Source: Psococerastis gibbosa
Lineage: Eukaryota; Arthropoda; Insecta; Psocodea; Psocidae
Reading direction: 5' to 3'
Length of the DNA stretch: 64,000 nt
Assembly (NCBI GenBank): GCA_963971405.1
Contig: OZ020485.1
Location: 40,731,469-40,795,468, forward strand
Shown: positions 1-10,458 of the stretch, piece by piece
Position numbering within the stretch: the first letter of the stretch is position 1
Layout: each line of letters begins with the position of its first letter
Notes under the pieces: model-generated
Told to the model about the DNA's origin: nothing
What the model saw: only the letters and a program-made list of their open reading frames with translations
Database searches by the model: none
Translations under genes and position numbers: made by a program

Positions 1-1330
1 CGGCAACCTTGTTACACAATAAAAATGCACTGTCGTGTATCTTTTGCAATAAAAACTCGATTTGTAGACCAATGGGAAGAAAATTGAACGACTTAAATCT
101 TAGTAAGGAATCTATTTCGATTCCCCTCCCCCCCCTCCGGGACCCCTTTATTGGATACCTTATCGTGTGCAGTAAATCTCGACGTGGGGAGGTGTATTCG
201 ACTTTCATTGTGCATTTATTTAAAGATAGAACTGAATTAATTCGATTGCAAACGTCTCCTCTGTAAATAAATACCCATCCTAACTTGCACTGTTTACCCT
301 TTTAAACTTGTCATGTCACTAATAACATCTGTACTATCATTGATGCGGGATCTATAATGTATAATCACTCACAATATTGTTTTTCGACACATCTCGAAAG
401 AGCTATTTCTCGTACTAAGATATAGTGATGTGTAATTCCATGTCGAATCAATTCCTACGGACTGAGTCCGACGTAGCTCCACTACTCAGGCCTGTTCCGA
501 TTCTTATTCCATTAAATCCAGCTCAGAGTTAACAAAGTTAGCGAATTGCACCATCTCATCGCATGCACACTCGGCTTTGAGTAAGATACAAGCAATGACA
601 ATGTTGTAAGTGATGGTAAACAGAAAATAGTACCCGATCTATAAGCTAGTATTTTAAATCTAGCAAAGCGGATGACGGTGTAGTGGGTGATGTCCTATCT
701 GACCTAAAAAAAGCGTTTCTCTAGAAGGTGTCGCTCAAGTTGAGTGGGCTGTCATCCACGAAATCCTAGAACCTCTCCCATTTTCTGGACCAAGATCAAC
801 TTCTTTACTCCTCCGTGTTTGCCTCAACATTTGATACAGTAAACACTGGGAAATTGGGCAAAGCATCTGGAGCTATAATACTACAAAATACGAAGATAGT
901 TTATTCTATGGTTGGATAGAAGGGAAGGCTGGTTTATTTAGAATGGTGTGGGAGGGGAAAGTAGGTGACTAGACAACCTTTTAACTTAAACAATCAGAGG
1001 ACAGCTGTTGTAGTCCCACAGGAGGTAAAGGACACACGATCTCGCTGTCCCCTGAGTTCTGACAGGTTTCTGAGTGGACACTTCCCAGCATCGAAGTCAG
1101 CTTTTGCTTTTTGGGATCATCTTTTGCTAGGGGGGTCACTACTGTTCCTGAATGTACCTTGCCACTTGCACGGAGTCTGAGGTTGGAACTTCGATTGCGA
1201 GTGGGGAAATATATGGTGTATTATTAGAAAGTTAGAAACAGGCTAATATCATGTATCAAAATGCTAAGGAGAATTTCTTCTAGTGGATGTGGCATTTTTT
1301 ACAGCTCTATAAGATCGATATTTCATGGTT
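1..1330. other. Non-coding, no recognised feature
   Basis: I see no gene, repeat family or structured element here. The short open frames (for example 9-266 and 965-1180) are low-complexity or AT-driven and have no recognisable domain, no convincing splice context and no repeated copy elsewhere in the window. Confidence 0.5.
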
Positions 1331-1334
1331 TCCC

Positions 1335-2045
1335 TTTCCAGTTGTTGCTTTCCAATTTATATGTAGTATGAGGAAAGCTTTGTGACGGTCAAAATTTTCG
1401 ACTCCGAGATTTCAACGGATTTACACGTTTTCAGGTCCCAGGAACCCAAAAAAGTGGTTTTCACGAAATGTCTGTCTGTCGCTCTGTCTGTCTGTCAGTT
1501 CATCGATTTCCGGGCAAACTGCTAAGTCGATTTTAATGAAATTTGTCATGTAGGTTCACAAAAATCATACCTCGGACCTCGGGACAATTTATTTTATTTT
1601 GGGCTAACTTAATTTGGAGGGGTTTTATTCTCAAAAAACTCCAAAAACGTCTAAAAAATTATTTCTCAAAAAGGGCCCGAACGATTTCTTTTAAATTCAC
1701 ATATATTGTACGGTAGTCGTTATTAATGGTCACAAAATGTGGTGGGTCGCTTGCCCCTTGATAGTTTGCTTCTGGGGGTAAAAAAATAAAAATAAGTCGA
1801 TTTTCATTAAAAATGACTAAAAATTAATTTTTCTGCGGAACCTTTCAATCGATGATTTCTACCTTTATGTTTTAAGTGTTTAATAGAGTAACAAATCCAA
1901 ACAGGTTGCTTTCCCAAAAAAAAAATTGGTTCTGTGCAATAAATTATTTTTCGAAGAAATTATGGAAAATTCACTCTCCAATACATTGCGTGCCTGTCAT
2001 TGTTACTACTGTTACAATGTATTGGTCTGTTCGTTCAAGAATATG
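1335..2045 (+). repeat. TIRX interspersed repeat, copy 1 (right end lost)
   Basis: The copy starts at the terminal motif TTGCTTTCCAATTTAT and continues with GTGACGGTCAAAATTTTCGA, a CTGTCTGTCTGTC run and the block CCCTTGATAGTTTGCTTCTG. It matches the reverse complement of 10459-11302 over most of its length. Other copies are at 32660-33068, 60320-60545 and 61434-61719. The right end (AAATTGGAAAGC followed by GGACCGGTTCTT) is missing, so the copy is truncated near 2045. The first 300 bp translate similarly in this copy and in the 10459 copy, but stops break this one. I do not recognise the family; inverted ends suggest a DNA transposon derivative. Confidence 0.7.
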
Positions 2046-2236
2046 CAACTGAGTTTTAATGGGTTTTTAATATACTGAGGTGGACCCTCCATCCATCCCT
2101 AATTTTTACAAATACCAATAAGTATATACGTAAGTTTAGTGTTTTGTACGTAATTTACAATATCAAAAAAAAAAATGAAATGATGCGCAAAGTTAATTTT
2201 ATTTTTGTCATAGTATTTAGTTAAGAGACACACATA

Positions 2237-2620
2237 CCAGGTGTGTCAATTAAATGCCCGGACAAGGTCCATGAAAGCTATTTATTCAAAATTACTTACT
2301 TTTACTAATTGTCAACTTTAACATACATCCCTTCCCTATTTACAATTCGCTGCATGCGGATTTTCCACTGTTTAAAACAATGCTGCAAGTCATTGAGTGT
2401 GAGGCTGTGGAACAGCTCCACCGTTTTCGTCTTCATCTCATCCGTCGACCCAAAACGTGTTCCTCTCAAGGCAGATTTGATTTTAGGGAAGAGGAAGAAG
2501 TCACAGGGGGCTAGATCTGGGGAATAAGGGGCATGTTCAAGCACAGTGACCTGTATATCCGCTAAAAACGTTTTCGTAGACAGAGCATTGTGGTGCATCT
2601 GAATCCACGATGCATCACTC
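2237..2620 (-). pseudogene. Mariner-family transposase, C-terminal remnant
   Basis: On the minus strand, about the last 100 codons of a mariner transposase are readable. They include the third catalytic block YSPDLAPCDFFLFPKIKSAL, then GTRF and a DLQHCFKQWKIRMQR tail typical of the family, with a stop near 2305. In mariners the second catalytic Asp sits in an HDNA-type motif about 34 residues upstream; here the motif reads MHHNALS, so that Asp appears to be His. The N-terminal two thirds, including the first Asp and the DNA-binding helices, are absent: residues encoded upstream of about 2620 do not look like mariner. A terminal sequence beginning CCAGGTGTGTCAATTAAAT at 2237 directly follows a TA, the mariner target. 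This is a dead fragment. Confidence 0.85.
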
Positions 2621-2624
2621 CACA

Positions 2625-3497
2625 GGCGTGGCTCGTATATAAAATATATACAGGTACAGTGGAAAGACCATACCATACTGTGATACAAACTCGTTTGCAT
2701 TTTTATACCTATCGTACGAAATACAGTAGCTGGCTTGTGCTTATTCACGAACGGGCTCGTAAGGATTTTATGATGTTGTTATGTTATTTCCTACTGCCAT
2801 CATTTTCTTATCGCGCAATTTGCTGGATTTAGGGGGGACGCTGGACCTATCAACACACCAATGCTCAATCGCTATCTGCGGCCGGAGCTTCCCAGAACTT
2901 TCGGACCTCCTGCAGTGATTTGCGCCTCCCTTGAGTCCGGGGCTGCTATCTCAGTGGGTGCGGGCTGCAGGAGTTAATGAAGGTTATCTACCCCTGCAGC
3001 GGCCACCTCCCTACCAAATCTCCTAAATTCTTACCCCCTAAGGAGGTCTATCCCTATCAAAAAATAATTGCTACATGTACAAGATTAAAAATTGATCCTG
3101 GGATTTCCTCCAAGAAATGTAGCATGAAGGCATAAATAGTGCGCTATATAACCTGATAGAGAAGTCTTATATAATAAAGCTATAAAATATAAAATCTTAG
3201 TCGGGCTATTGCAATGGTGGTAAATTAGTTTTGTTTCGAATAACAAACACCGCCTGCAATAGTATGATTATGCTATAACCTGTTTTGAAACTGGATTATT
3301 TCGTCAATGTAGCTGGCATAAACGTTATAGAAATTTTAAGACGACTACCCTATTAGTAAAGGGCTTATATCAATAGTGTAAAACTATTTAAAAATGGGTT
3401 AGTTGGACTTACATTGCTTGCTGTGTTAATAGTCATTAGAGGAAGAAGCCTCATTTAGTTGATCCCCAAAAGTGAGTTTTAATCTATGACTGATCGT
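2625..3497. other. Non-coding, no recognised feature
   Basis: The stretch includes a GC-richer patch at about 2840-3050 with no usable frame and no second copy found in the window. The rest is AT-rich sequence in which I see nothing. Confidence 0.5.
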
Positions 3498-3687
3498 CAG
3501 GAAATTTAGAGTAGTGGAACGGACTCTGACTTTCACCTGAAAGGTTGTTGGTTCGAGTCCTACACTAGTTACATTTCCTGGCGATGCTTCGGAGGGCATG
3601 TAAAGCAGACGGTCCCGTGTTATCTAGTTGAGTGTAAGAGAGGGCTTTTTAGCCCTAACTCCGCTATTTTGTATTTGTAATAGAACA
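3498..3687 (+). mobile_element. SINE-A (tRNA-derived) copy
   Basis: The head is tRNA-like: an A-box-like TTAGAGTAGTGG is followed about 45 bp later by a B box GGTTCGAGTCC, as in RNA polymerase III promoters. The body GGAGGGCATGTAAAGC and a hairpin-like GGGCTTTTTAGCCC follow, ending near GTAATAGAAC. The same order appears at 4513 (minus), 12672, 27284, 31195 and 32308. Box spacing and copy number support a SINE rather than a tRNA gene. The body has no resemblance to a tRNA acceptor stem. Confidence 0.85.
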
Positions 3688-3689
3688 AT

Positions 3690-4020
3690 TTAATGTCCTG
3701 AAGGACGTTCATATGAACCTTGTCCAATGCCAACGACCCCATAGATTTCGGACATTATTTTTTATATTGTTTCAGTAAGAGTATATGGCCATTGTCAAAC
3801 TGGTATGCGTCCTCGATGTCAACCTACACCGGCTACAAGCGATTATGGACAAGCTGTGACAAGCTTACAATTGGCACTGTATAACAGGTGGAAGCTTGAC
3901 TTAACCAAGTACAGATACGAGTCAATATAGATAATACAGTGGTAGTATAAGTAATAAATATTATAATATTAATAAATTAATAACCATTTATTTGCAAACA
4001 GACCAATTAATTGAACAATA
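3690..4020 (+). repeat. R3 interspersed repeat, complete-looking copy
   Basis: The characteristic blocks are CTTGTCCAATGCCAACGACC, GTATGCGTCCTCGATGTCAA, GGCTACAAGCGATTATGGAC and an AT-rich tail ending AACCATTTATTTGCAAACAG. The same order occurs at 9515 (interrupted by insertions), 12295 (interrupted) and 54000 (partial). There is no coding frame shared between copies. The class is unknown; the (AATA)-rich tail would fit a retroposon. Confidence 0.7.
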
Positions 4021-4512
4021 TTTAAGTCGCATTATATATTTATTTATGTATTTATTAATATTACCCGGGGTTCCATCGAATTGCAGCCCTGATAGTCACT
4101 AAAGCCTGCCTTCCGTTAAGATAGCTTCACTTCATTTAAATAAATTATGTAACCATTAAGTTGCATAATCCCATGCTGTAACCTAGCAGACAGAATCTTC
4201 AACCAGCCCAAATCCAAAGAATGAAATGATAAAAAAAGAGGGCAGCAAATTGGAAGTTTCCCGACGAGTAGGCACGGTAACATCCAACAAATTTCACTGA
4301 AGCTCTAGGTGCGGATTAAATCCGAAGAGCTCTCCATGAGACGACTGCTGCGGGATTCGCTATTATAGGGCGCGGGTTTAAGGGAGAAATATTTTTAATG
4401 TTATAAAAGTCTCCATCTCAATTCATCTTACCTGCCTTATGGAACTTCCGAATTAGTGTTACTACCATCCTACAATATAAATAAATTAATATATATTATC
4501 TTTTAGTTCCAA
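4021..4512. other. Non-coding, no recognised feature
   Basis: AT-rich sequence without recognised repeats or frames. Confidence 0.5.
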
Positions 4513-4673
4513 TACTAAGCCAATTATAAAGCCCTCTCTTATACTCAACTAGGACCGCATGCTTTACATGCCCTCCGAAGCATGGCCAGAAAATGTAGCC
4601 AGTGCGGGACTAGAACCAACAACCTTTCGGGTGAAAGTCGGAGTCTGTACCACTACTCTACATGTCCTGGCAA
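4513..4673 (-). mobile_element. SINE-A copy, minus strand
   Basis: The reverse complement contains the SINE-A head (ACATGTAGAGTAGTGGTACA), a B box with one change (GGTTCTAGTCC), GGAGGGCATGTAAAGC and the CTTATACTCAACTAGG body segment. The altered B box suggests the copy is no longer transcribed. Confidence 0.82.
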
Positions 4674-4934
4674 TATAGTGGTACTGAAGAACAATTTGGA
4701 TTACTCCGGGCCTGGTTTCGTCCTTCCACTTCTTACTCCCGCTATCCAATGCTCCAGACTTTCATTGTCAGCGGTCGTCAGCAGGTCCAAGACACCAGAC
4801 CCACAGCGGGTCAAGCCATCCAGAGGCGTATATGTACTCGTACCACTGCCATCGGCGTACACTTCATGCCACATATTATGGATATTATATTTATAATTAC
4901 ATTTATATACTGTATAAACGGTATATACTTGTTT

Positions 4935-5078
4935 TACACCGCCTGCTTTCAGCATTTCTGATTTTAAGCTACCCTGTCAGCCTGACGGGGGAGTGAGTCA
5001 GTTTTTTCTTAACTTGAGGCACCCTAAGGGCAGACTCGTTCACCTCAGGGAGAAGGGGAGTGACTGACATCCGACAGA
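4935..5078 (-). mobile_element. SINE-B fragment, minus strand
   Basis: This is the 3' half of the SINE-B repeat, recognisable by CGCCTGCTTTCAGCATTTCT, CCTGTCAGCCTGACGGGGGA and GAGGCACCCTAAGGGCAGAC. The fuller copies at 49880-50225 and 58855-59190 give the family order. The 5' half is absent. Confidence 0.75.
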
Positions 5079-5079
5079 G

Positions 5080-5106
5080 TATATATATATATATATATAT
5101 ATGTAT
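5080..5106. repeat. (AT)n microsatellite and nearby G tract
   Basis: A run of alternating AT covers this interval. About 65 bp downstream (5171-5186) there is a 16-base G homopolymer with no paired terminus that I can find. Confidence 0.9.
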
Positions 5107-5248
5107 ATTATGTATAGGTACTTATTTTTCAATAATTATGCCCATCAGGAGCGTATAATTTGAGATGGTAGGGGGGGGGGGGGGGGCAGCGATCGACGGG
5201 GAGAGGGGAGGTCTTGACTTGAGTTGACTGATTTGATATATACATCTA

Positions 5249-5632
5249 AGGCGCCCATTCCATTGACCGGCTAGGGCTATTTCCAAAACGGTGACGTGGT
5301 AGCAGACACTCAAGACTTAGGTAGCGTCTCCACCGACCTCGCATTGCAGATTGCAAGTGACATTGACGGAAATGTTTGTTTTTCTTTTTATAGAAATCTA
5401 TTAAAATGTTTGTAATTAACATATCCCATGAAGCCATTTTTTAATTTTAGTTTGTTTGTTTGTGATTTTACTGTATGATCATTGATCAATTTTAACTATG
5501 GCATATAGGAAAATAAACATTTCCGTCAATTCTGCAATGCGAGGTCGGTGGAAACGCCACCTAAGTCTTGAGTGTCTGCTACCACGTCACCGTTTTGGAA
5601 ATAGCCCTAGCCGGTCAATGGAATGGGCACCT
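5249..5632. mobile_element. PAL1 palindromic MITE, copy A
   Basis: A near-perfect inverted repeat is flanked by TA on both sides (5247-5248 and 5633-5634). The left arm starts AGGCGCCCATTCCATTGACC and the right arm mirrors it. About 75 bp inside each end a second terminus-like block is present (CACCGACCTCGCATTGCAGA), so the ends are nested. The core carries the hairpin GATCATTGATCAATTTTAAC. There is no ORF. TA targets fit Tc1/mariner-mobilised MITEs, but no autonomous partner is visible here. Confidence 0.88.
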
Positions 5633-5690
5633 TAATTTGAGAGCACTTTCCACTTCATCAATCCTCTATTATACAGCAGGCACCTACCTA

Positions 5691-6083
5691 AGGCGCGGTT
5701 TCCACCGACCTGCTAGTGCTAAATACAAATACGGTGACGTGGTAACAGACATTCAAGACTTAGGCGGGGTTTCCAACGACCTCGCATTGCAGAATGCAAA
5801 TGACATTGACGGAAATTTGAATTTTTCTTCTTATAGAAATCTATTAAAATGTTTGTACTTAACATATCCCATGACGCCATTTTTTAATTTTAGTTTGTTT
5901 GTGGTTTTACTCTATGATCATTGATCAATTTTAACCATGGCATAGAGTAAAACAAACATTTCCGTCAATGTCATTTGCATTCTGCAATGCGAGGTCGGTG
6001 GAAACCCCGCCTAAGTCTTGAATGTCTCTTACCACGTCACCGTATTTGTATTTAGCACTAGCAGGTCAGTGGAAACCGCGCCT
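5691..6083. mobile_element. PAL1 palindromic MITE, copy B
   Basis: The same organisation as copy A lies only 58 bp away: outer end AGGCGCGGTTTCCACCGACC, then TACGGTGACGTGGTAACAGA, inner end GGCGGGGTTTCCAACGACCT, and the core with the ACTCTATGATCATTGATC hairpin. The left flank is TA and the right flank is TG, probably a decayed TA. The outer termini differ from copy A (GGTTTCCACC against CCATTCCATT), so the two are separate insertions or subfamilies, not a simple tandem duplication. Confidence 0.88.
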
Positions 6084-6750
6084 TGCTACATTGTGCTGGC
6101 CTACCCCCTCCTTATCGAACTCACCCCGGTTGGTTTCCTTTCGACACACAGATAGTCATGGAATAACGCGTAACATCCTATATCAGTTTTCCTGTAATAT
6201 TTTACTGAAAAATACAAATTGGAAAATAATATGGGATTCATAATGTATGCCCGTATTCTCTGTTCTGAAATTGTAGGCTATTTATGAAAAACACGCAAAT
6301 TTCGGAATCATGACAGCATTTACAGTGCCCACACTGGTCATGGCGATAAATTGAAAGCTCTGCCCCGGGGGAAAATGAAATTTTAAATTGATATTTGCGA
6401 TGAGATGAGAGGTAAAAAGCTATTTAATGATACTCGTATGCAGGTCACAGTCGATTAGAAACAGGAAGCAGCCCTCCAACAGTCGAATGCACGTGGACAG
6501 GCCGCCATGATTGATGACGGAAAATTCGGTATCCGGTGCATTCCAGTCAACGTTTTTACTAATAGCTGACAAAAGGGAGAAATATGACACTACCCAACGT
6601 TGTTGCTTAACACCTTTTTTAGGTTCAGTTGCCTGGGTGTAATATGTTAGCCTCCTCCAGTCCTTCACTCCCTCCTATCTCTCTTTTAAACATTTAATTG
6701 GAAAAATAGTACATTTCCAAAAAAAACCATACCTACTTTTCCTTTAAAAA
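6084..6750. other. Non-coding, no recognised feature
   Basis: No family membership found. The open frames at 6022-6243 and 6420-6668 overlap repeat arms or unrelated sequence and show no domain. Confidence 0.5.
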
Positions 6751-6754
6751 TAAG

Positions 6755-6832
6755 AAAAAGAGATAGAGAGAGAGGGGGAAGAGAGAGAGAGAGAGAGTGG
6801 TAGAGAGAGAGAGAGGGGAAGAGAGAGAAGGA
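6755..6832. repeat. (GA)n-rich simple repeat
   Basis: An interrupted purine run of AG/GAGG units on the plus strand. Confidence 0.9.
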
Positions 6833-6839
6833 ACCTACT

Positions 6840-8084
6840 GGGTGACCCGTACTACAGTACTGCACTCTTAAAAAGAGTACCTCTGCGAGCCTACTATGCC
6901 GTTTATTATTAACTCAAACCCGGATAAAAATGTAAACAAGATCATTTTAGAATGCAAAGCTCTATTCAAAATTGTTTTGTCTCCCGCCCAGATTAAATTA
7001 ATATTAAACGGCTTAGTCATTTCTTATAACTTCTCCTACATTCCTATCTTTCTCTCATTACAAGATGACCTGGTAAGTTAAATTGCAAAACCTTGTGGGA
7101 CATGTAACTGTGTTAATAATAACATAATGAAACTGAGAGACCGTCCTCAAAAGGCATTAAATACTCAATGTTTAAATAAAAACAATTTTCTACTTAATAG
7201 TTCTATCGAATTTTGCATAATCGGGTTCTGGCAGGCGTAAAATCAAGAGATTTTACCAACATCACGTCTTCACCTTTCGTTGCGCACTTGCGCTTTATTC
7301 TCTGTGTGTCCGTGATTGATGGTGTCTATTTTTGTGAAATGGAAGATTTTAGCTTGTCAAACTGTAAAAATTAACTTACCTACAATATGCGAGATTAATA
7401 AAATGTAAAATAGATATGCCGGTAATAATTTACTAATTCACCAATTCACTCAATAGTCCCTTCTTGTGAAATATAATATGAACTGGACGGAATGACAATA
7501 TATTCTGCCTGTAGTAAGGGACAATTTTTATACTTTTATCAGTTTTATGTTTTAATCAGAACCAGAAACGTATTTAAATGTGACATTTAAGGTCTTTCCA
7601 TGAATGTATACTCATTGGTCACAAAGAATATGATCTATGTTAAAACTTTCAAATCGAACTTTACCTTAGGAAAACTCTTGTAGAAAAACCTTAAACGCGC
7701 CCCTATGCGGGTCCAAAGTAAATCGTAAGAGCGCCTCCCCAACGAAACTCACCAAGGTGGGAAAGGAGATTTTCTTTAAAACTGTCTCCATTCCCTTAAA
7801 TTGAAATGCCCAAAAATTTAAATACGATTTATGGCCGTTTTATTTGCAACTCTTATTATCTCACTTGCCTTTGTTTTCATTGTGGGTGCTCATTCCTATC
7901 TCCTTTCTGCTTACCTCTCATTCTGTTTCGGAGAACTTCTGCTACACTTCACAGTTCTTGCAGCTTTTCTTATTATTTTCCCTCCCAATTGAAACCGCTC
8001 AGTTGGAGTTAGGAGTATGGCTTTGCGATCAGATTTTTCGTTTGGCTTGAATCTATAAGTGAGTGGTATAAAAGCTAAACGGGA
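6840..8084. other. Non-coding, no recognised feature
   Basis: AT-rich sequence with short frames such as 6896-7081 and 7806-8012 that show no domain, no repeat copy and no splice context I would trust. Confidence 0.5.
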
Positions 8085-8092
8085 AAAATCCA

Positions 8093-8251
8093 CAATGCCG
8101 TAGACAGGGGGGGGGGGTTCAAATTGAAATGGCTTGACACTATATAGAATCGGATTTTGGGGAGGAAAAATAAAAACTACTATGTAATATCCAATGAAAT
8201 TTCTGAAACCCCCCCCCCTCCCCCCGAAAGAAAATCCTAGCTACGGCCTTG
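8093..8251. mobile_element. hAT-type MITE with G/C tracts
   Basis: The ends are CAATGCCGTAG and, on the opposite strand, CAAGGCCGTAG. They are flanked by AAAATCCA (8085-8092) and AAAGTCCA (8252-8259), an 8-bp target duplication with one mismatch. Directly inside the left end is a G run and inside the right end a C run, so the tracts are inverted too. No ORF. The 8-bp duplication and CA...TG ends are typical of hAT elements. Confidence 0.82.
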
Positions 8252-8329
8252 AAAGTCCATTTAAGTTAATATTTTCAGGAGAGCTAAAAAACTATAGCTA
8301 ACTGCTCTCTGATTGCAACCCAATATGTG

Positions 8330-9346
8330 ACGAGTCGGTCAGCGTAACACCTGTGTTTGCACCATTCGTTTGCACTACGCATGCTCATGGACTCCAACCA
8401 CAGAACATCGTATAATTATATATTAGGGCTGCCACATTCCGTGGTTTACCTCAGAATTCCGTGGGAAATAATTCTATTCCGGGGTCAACAATTTTTGAGT
8501 ACCTAAGAACAGTGGGTACTGTAGGTATGTAGGCTACAGTTCAATGTGAAGGGTTGTAATACTGTAATTTACTTTTGGCCTACGCGGTACTGCATGCTAT
8601 TTTGGTGTTCTGTGCTGCTGACTATTCTGTAAAGTGCAGTGAAGTTTTCAATTGCAAACACAATATAAGTCTAATTAATTTTTAATTTTTCCGTTAATTA
8701 TTTAGTAATATCAAAACACAAGCTTCTTTAATCCTATTTACATGATTTGAAATTTAGGTGTGCCACTGCTTCATCATTTAGCTTATTAGGTGCAGTAGTA
8801 GAAAAAAAACTAAATGCACTAATTACTAATGATGGTAAGCTACGATGAGTACCAGGCTGGGCAGCCAAACGACTTCAGCCGTATTCCTAACAATTTTTAA
8901 ATAATTCACGGAATACAGAATACTCCGGAATTTTTTAAAATGTTGGTCCCCTTTATATGATATGATTTTTTTAACTCTCATCTGTCCATGGCCCTGGTTC
9001 CTAACCTTATCTGGTTATTTTAAATTTTAAATGTAACTTTAAATTGCAGCCGATAAAAAATACCCATCAGCTTCAGATTCAACCATCACAAATTGATATG
9101 ATTCCATAAATTGACATACAAATATTGGTATGCATAGGTATTTCCCCAAAAATCCACAGAAAAACCTCAAAAATTGTTGATTCCGGAAATTTCTCGGAAT
9201 AGAATTATTTCCCACGGAATTCTGAGTTAAACCACGGAATGTGGCAGCCCTAATATATAATTATACGATGTTCTGTGGTTAGAGTCCATGAGCATGCGCA
9301 GTGCAAACGAATGGTGCAAACACAGGTGTTACGCTGACCGACTCGT
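8330..9346. mobile_element. Large foldback element with ~170-bp inverted repeats
   Basis: The left arm begins ACGAGTCGGTCAGCGTAACA and runs to about 8500. The right arm, from about 9171 to 9346, is its reverse complement with only a few differences (for example TACGC/TGCGC near the end). An exact 8-bp direct repeat AATATGTG flanks the element (8322-8329 and 9347-9354). The interior of about 670 bp is AT-rich with no ORF. 8-bp duplications point to hAT or P-type integration. Near-identical arms mean recent insertion or arm conversion. Confidence 0.9.
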
Positions 9347-9514
9347 AATATGTGAACTAGTTTTACGCTGGGCTATGCTAGAATTTGCTTCTGATAGTTA
9401 ATTCAATGGATAGAGTTCAACCAGACGAATCAATTGGCGCCAAAAACTCAACTTCAGAAATTTGTGGACTTTGTCCGTTTTGCTTCAATACCACTCAAGT
9501 ACTAGTTTTTGTAA

Positions 9515-9802
9515 TTTTTTTGAAGGACATTTTATGGACCTAAACTTACTTGTCCAATGCCAAACTACCCCATGGATTTCGGACACTCTTTGAATTGCTT
9601 CCGTATGAATTTTTGGCCATTGGCAAACTGGTATACGTTCTCGATGTCAACCTACACCGGCTACAAGCGATAATGGACTGGATGAGACAGGCTTACCAAT
9701 TGACGCAATGAAACAAGCGAAAGCATGACTTAAGTACAGATACAAGTCAAGATAGTTAATACAGTAGTAGTATAAGTAATTAATAATATAATATAAATAC
9801 AT
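9515..9802 (+). repeat. R3 repeat, left part of an interrupted copy
   Basis: R3 blocks are present (CTTGTCCAATGCCAAACTAC, GGCTACAAGCGATAATGGAC) up to the AT-rich tail. The tail stops at the foldback element that begins near 9803. The missing 3' piece (ATAACCATTTATTTGCAAAC) reappears at 11303 after two inserted elements. Confidence 0.75.
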
Positions 9803-10446
9803 TAAGGGCAAACCGGAGTCGCCAATATTCCATTTCTGTGCAAACTTTAATTTCTCATTAAATATGGAACGCAGAACAATGAAAAAATGCTGAATGGAAA
9901 GAAGAATTTTTTCTCCTAATTCTAGTAAGTAAATTCGTGTCGGGGTGGTACTACCCGTGGTACAGGAGTTTTCAGGTTGCATCAACAGCCTCCTGTTTAA
10001 CCTATCGACAGTCAGGGAAGACTGCCGGGACCGCCGGCTTTACATGCCCTCCGAAGCATGGTAGTCAGAAGAGAAATAATTGTACCACTAGAAAATTTTG
10101 GCATTCGGGTGGGACTCGAACCAGTCACCTTCTGGATGATAGTCCGAGTCGTTACCTCTACGCCATTCTGACTCCTAATTCTGATAAATAGTATGTTGCA
10201 ATCATCAATACCGATCGGCCATAGTTAGTGAACTTGATATGCAAAAAATAACGGTCACTCAGGAGTTCAAGCTGAAGGAGTTCATCAACTGTGGCCAATT
10301 GGGGTTAGTTAAGGCCACATACATCAAAATTAGGAGAGAAAATTCTTCTTTCCATTCAGCATTTTTTCATTGTTCTGCGTTCCATATTTCATGAGAAATT
10401 GAAGTTTGAACAGAAAATGGAATATTGGCGACTCCGGTTTGCCCTT
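9803..10446. mobile_element. Foldback element with ~125-bp inverted repeats
   Basis: The left arm TAAGGGCAAACCGGAGTCGC and the right arm GGCGACTCCGGTTTGCCCTT are inverted copies extending about 125 bp. Both include ATTCAGCATTTTTTCATTGT or its complement. The direct repeat AAATACAT flanks both sides (9795-9802 and 10447-10454), consistent with an 8-bp target duplication. The interior carries a tRNA-derived SINE on the minus strand. No transposase frame. It sits inside an R3 copy. Confidence 0.85.
10025..10180 (-). mobile_element. SINE-A relative inside the foldback element
   Basis: On the minus strand an A-box-like ATGGCGTAGAGGTAACGACT precedes a clear B box GGTTCGAGTCC, and then the SINE-A body motif GGAGGGCATGTAAAGC. 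Between B box and body the sequence differs from the other SINE-A copies, so this is a diverged subfamily or a chimera. Confidence 0.75.
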
Positions 10447-10458
10447 AAATACATAAAT

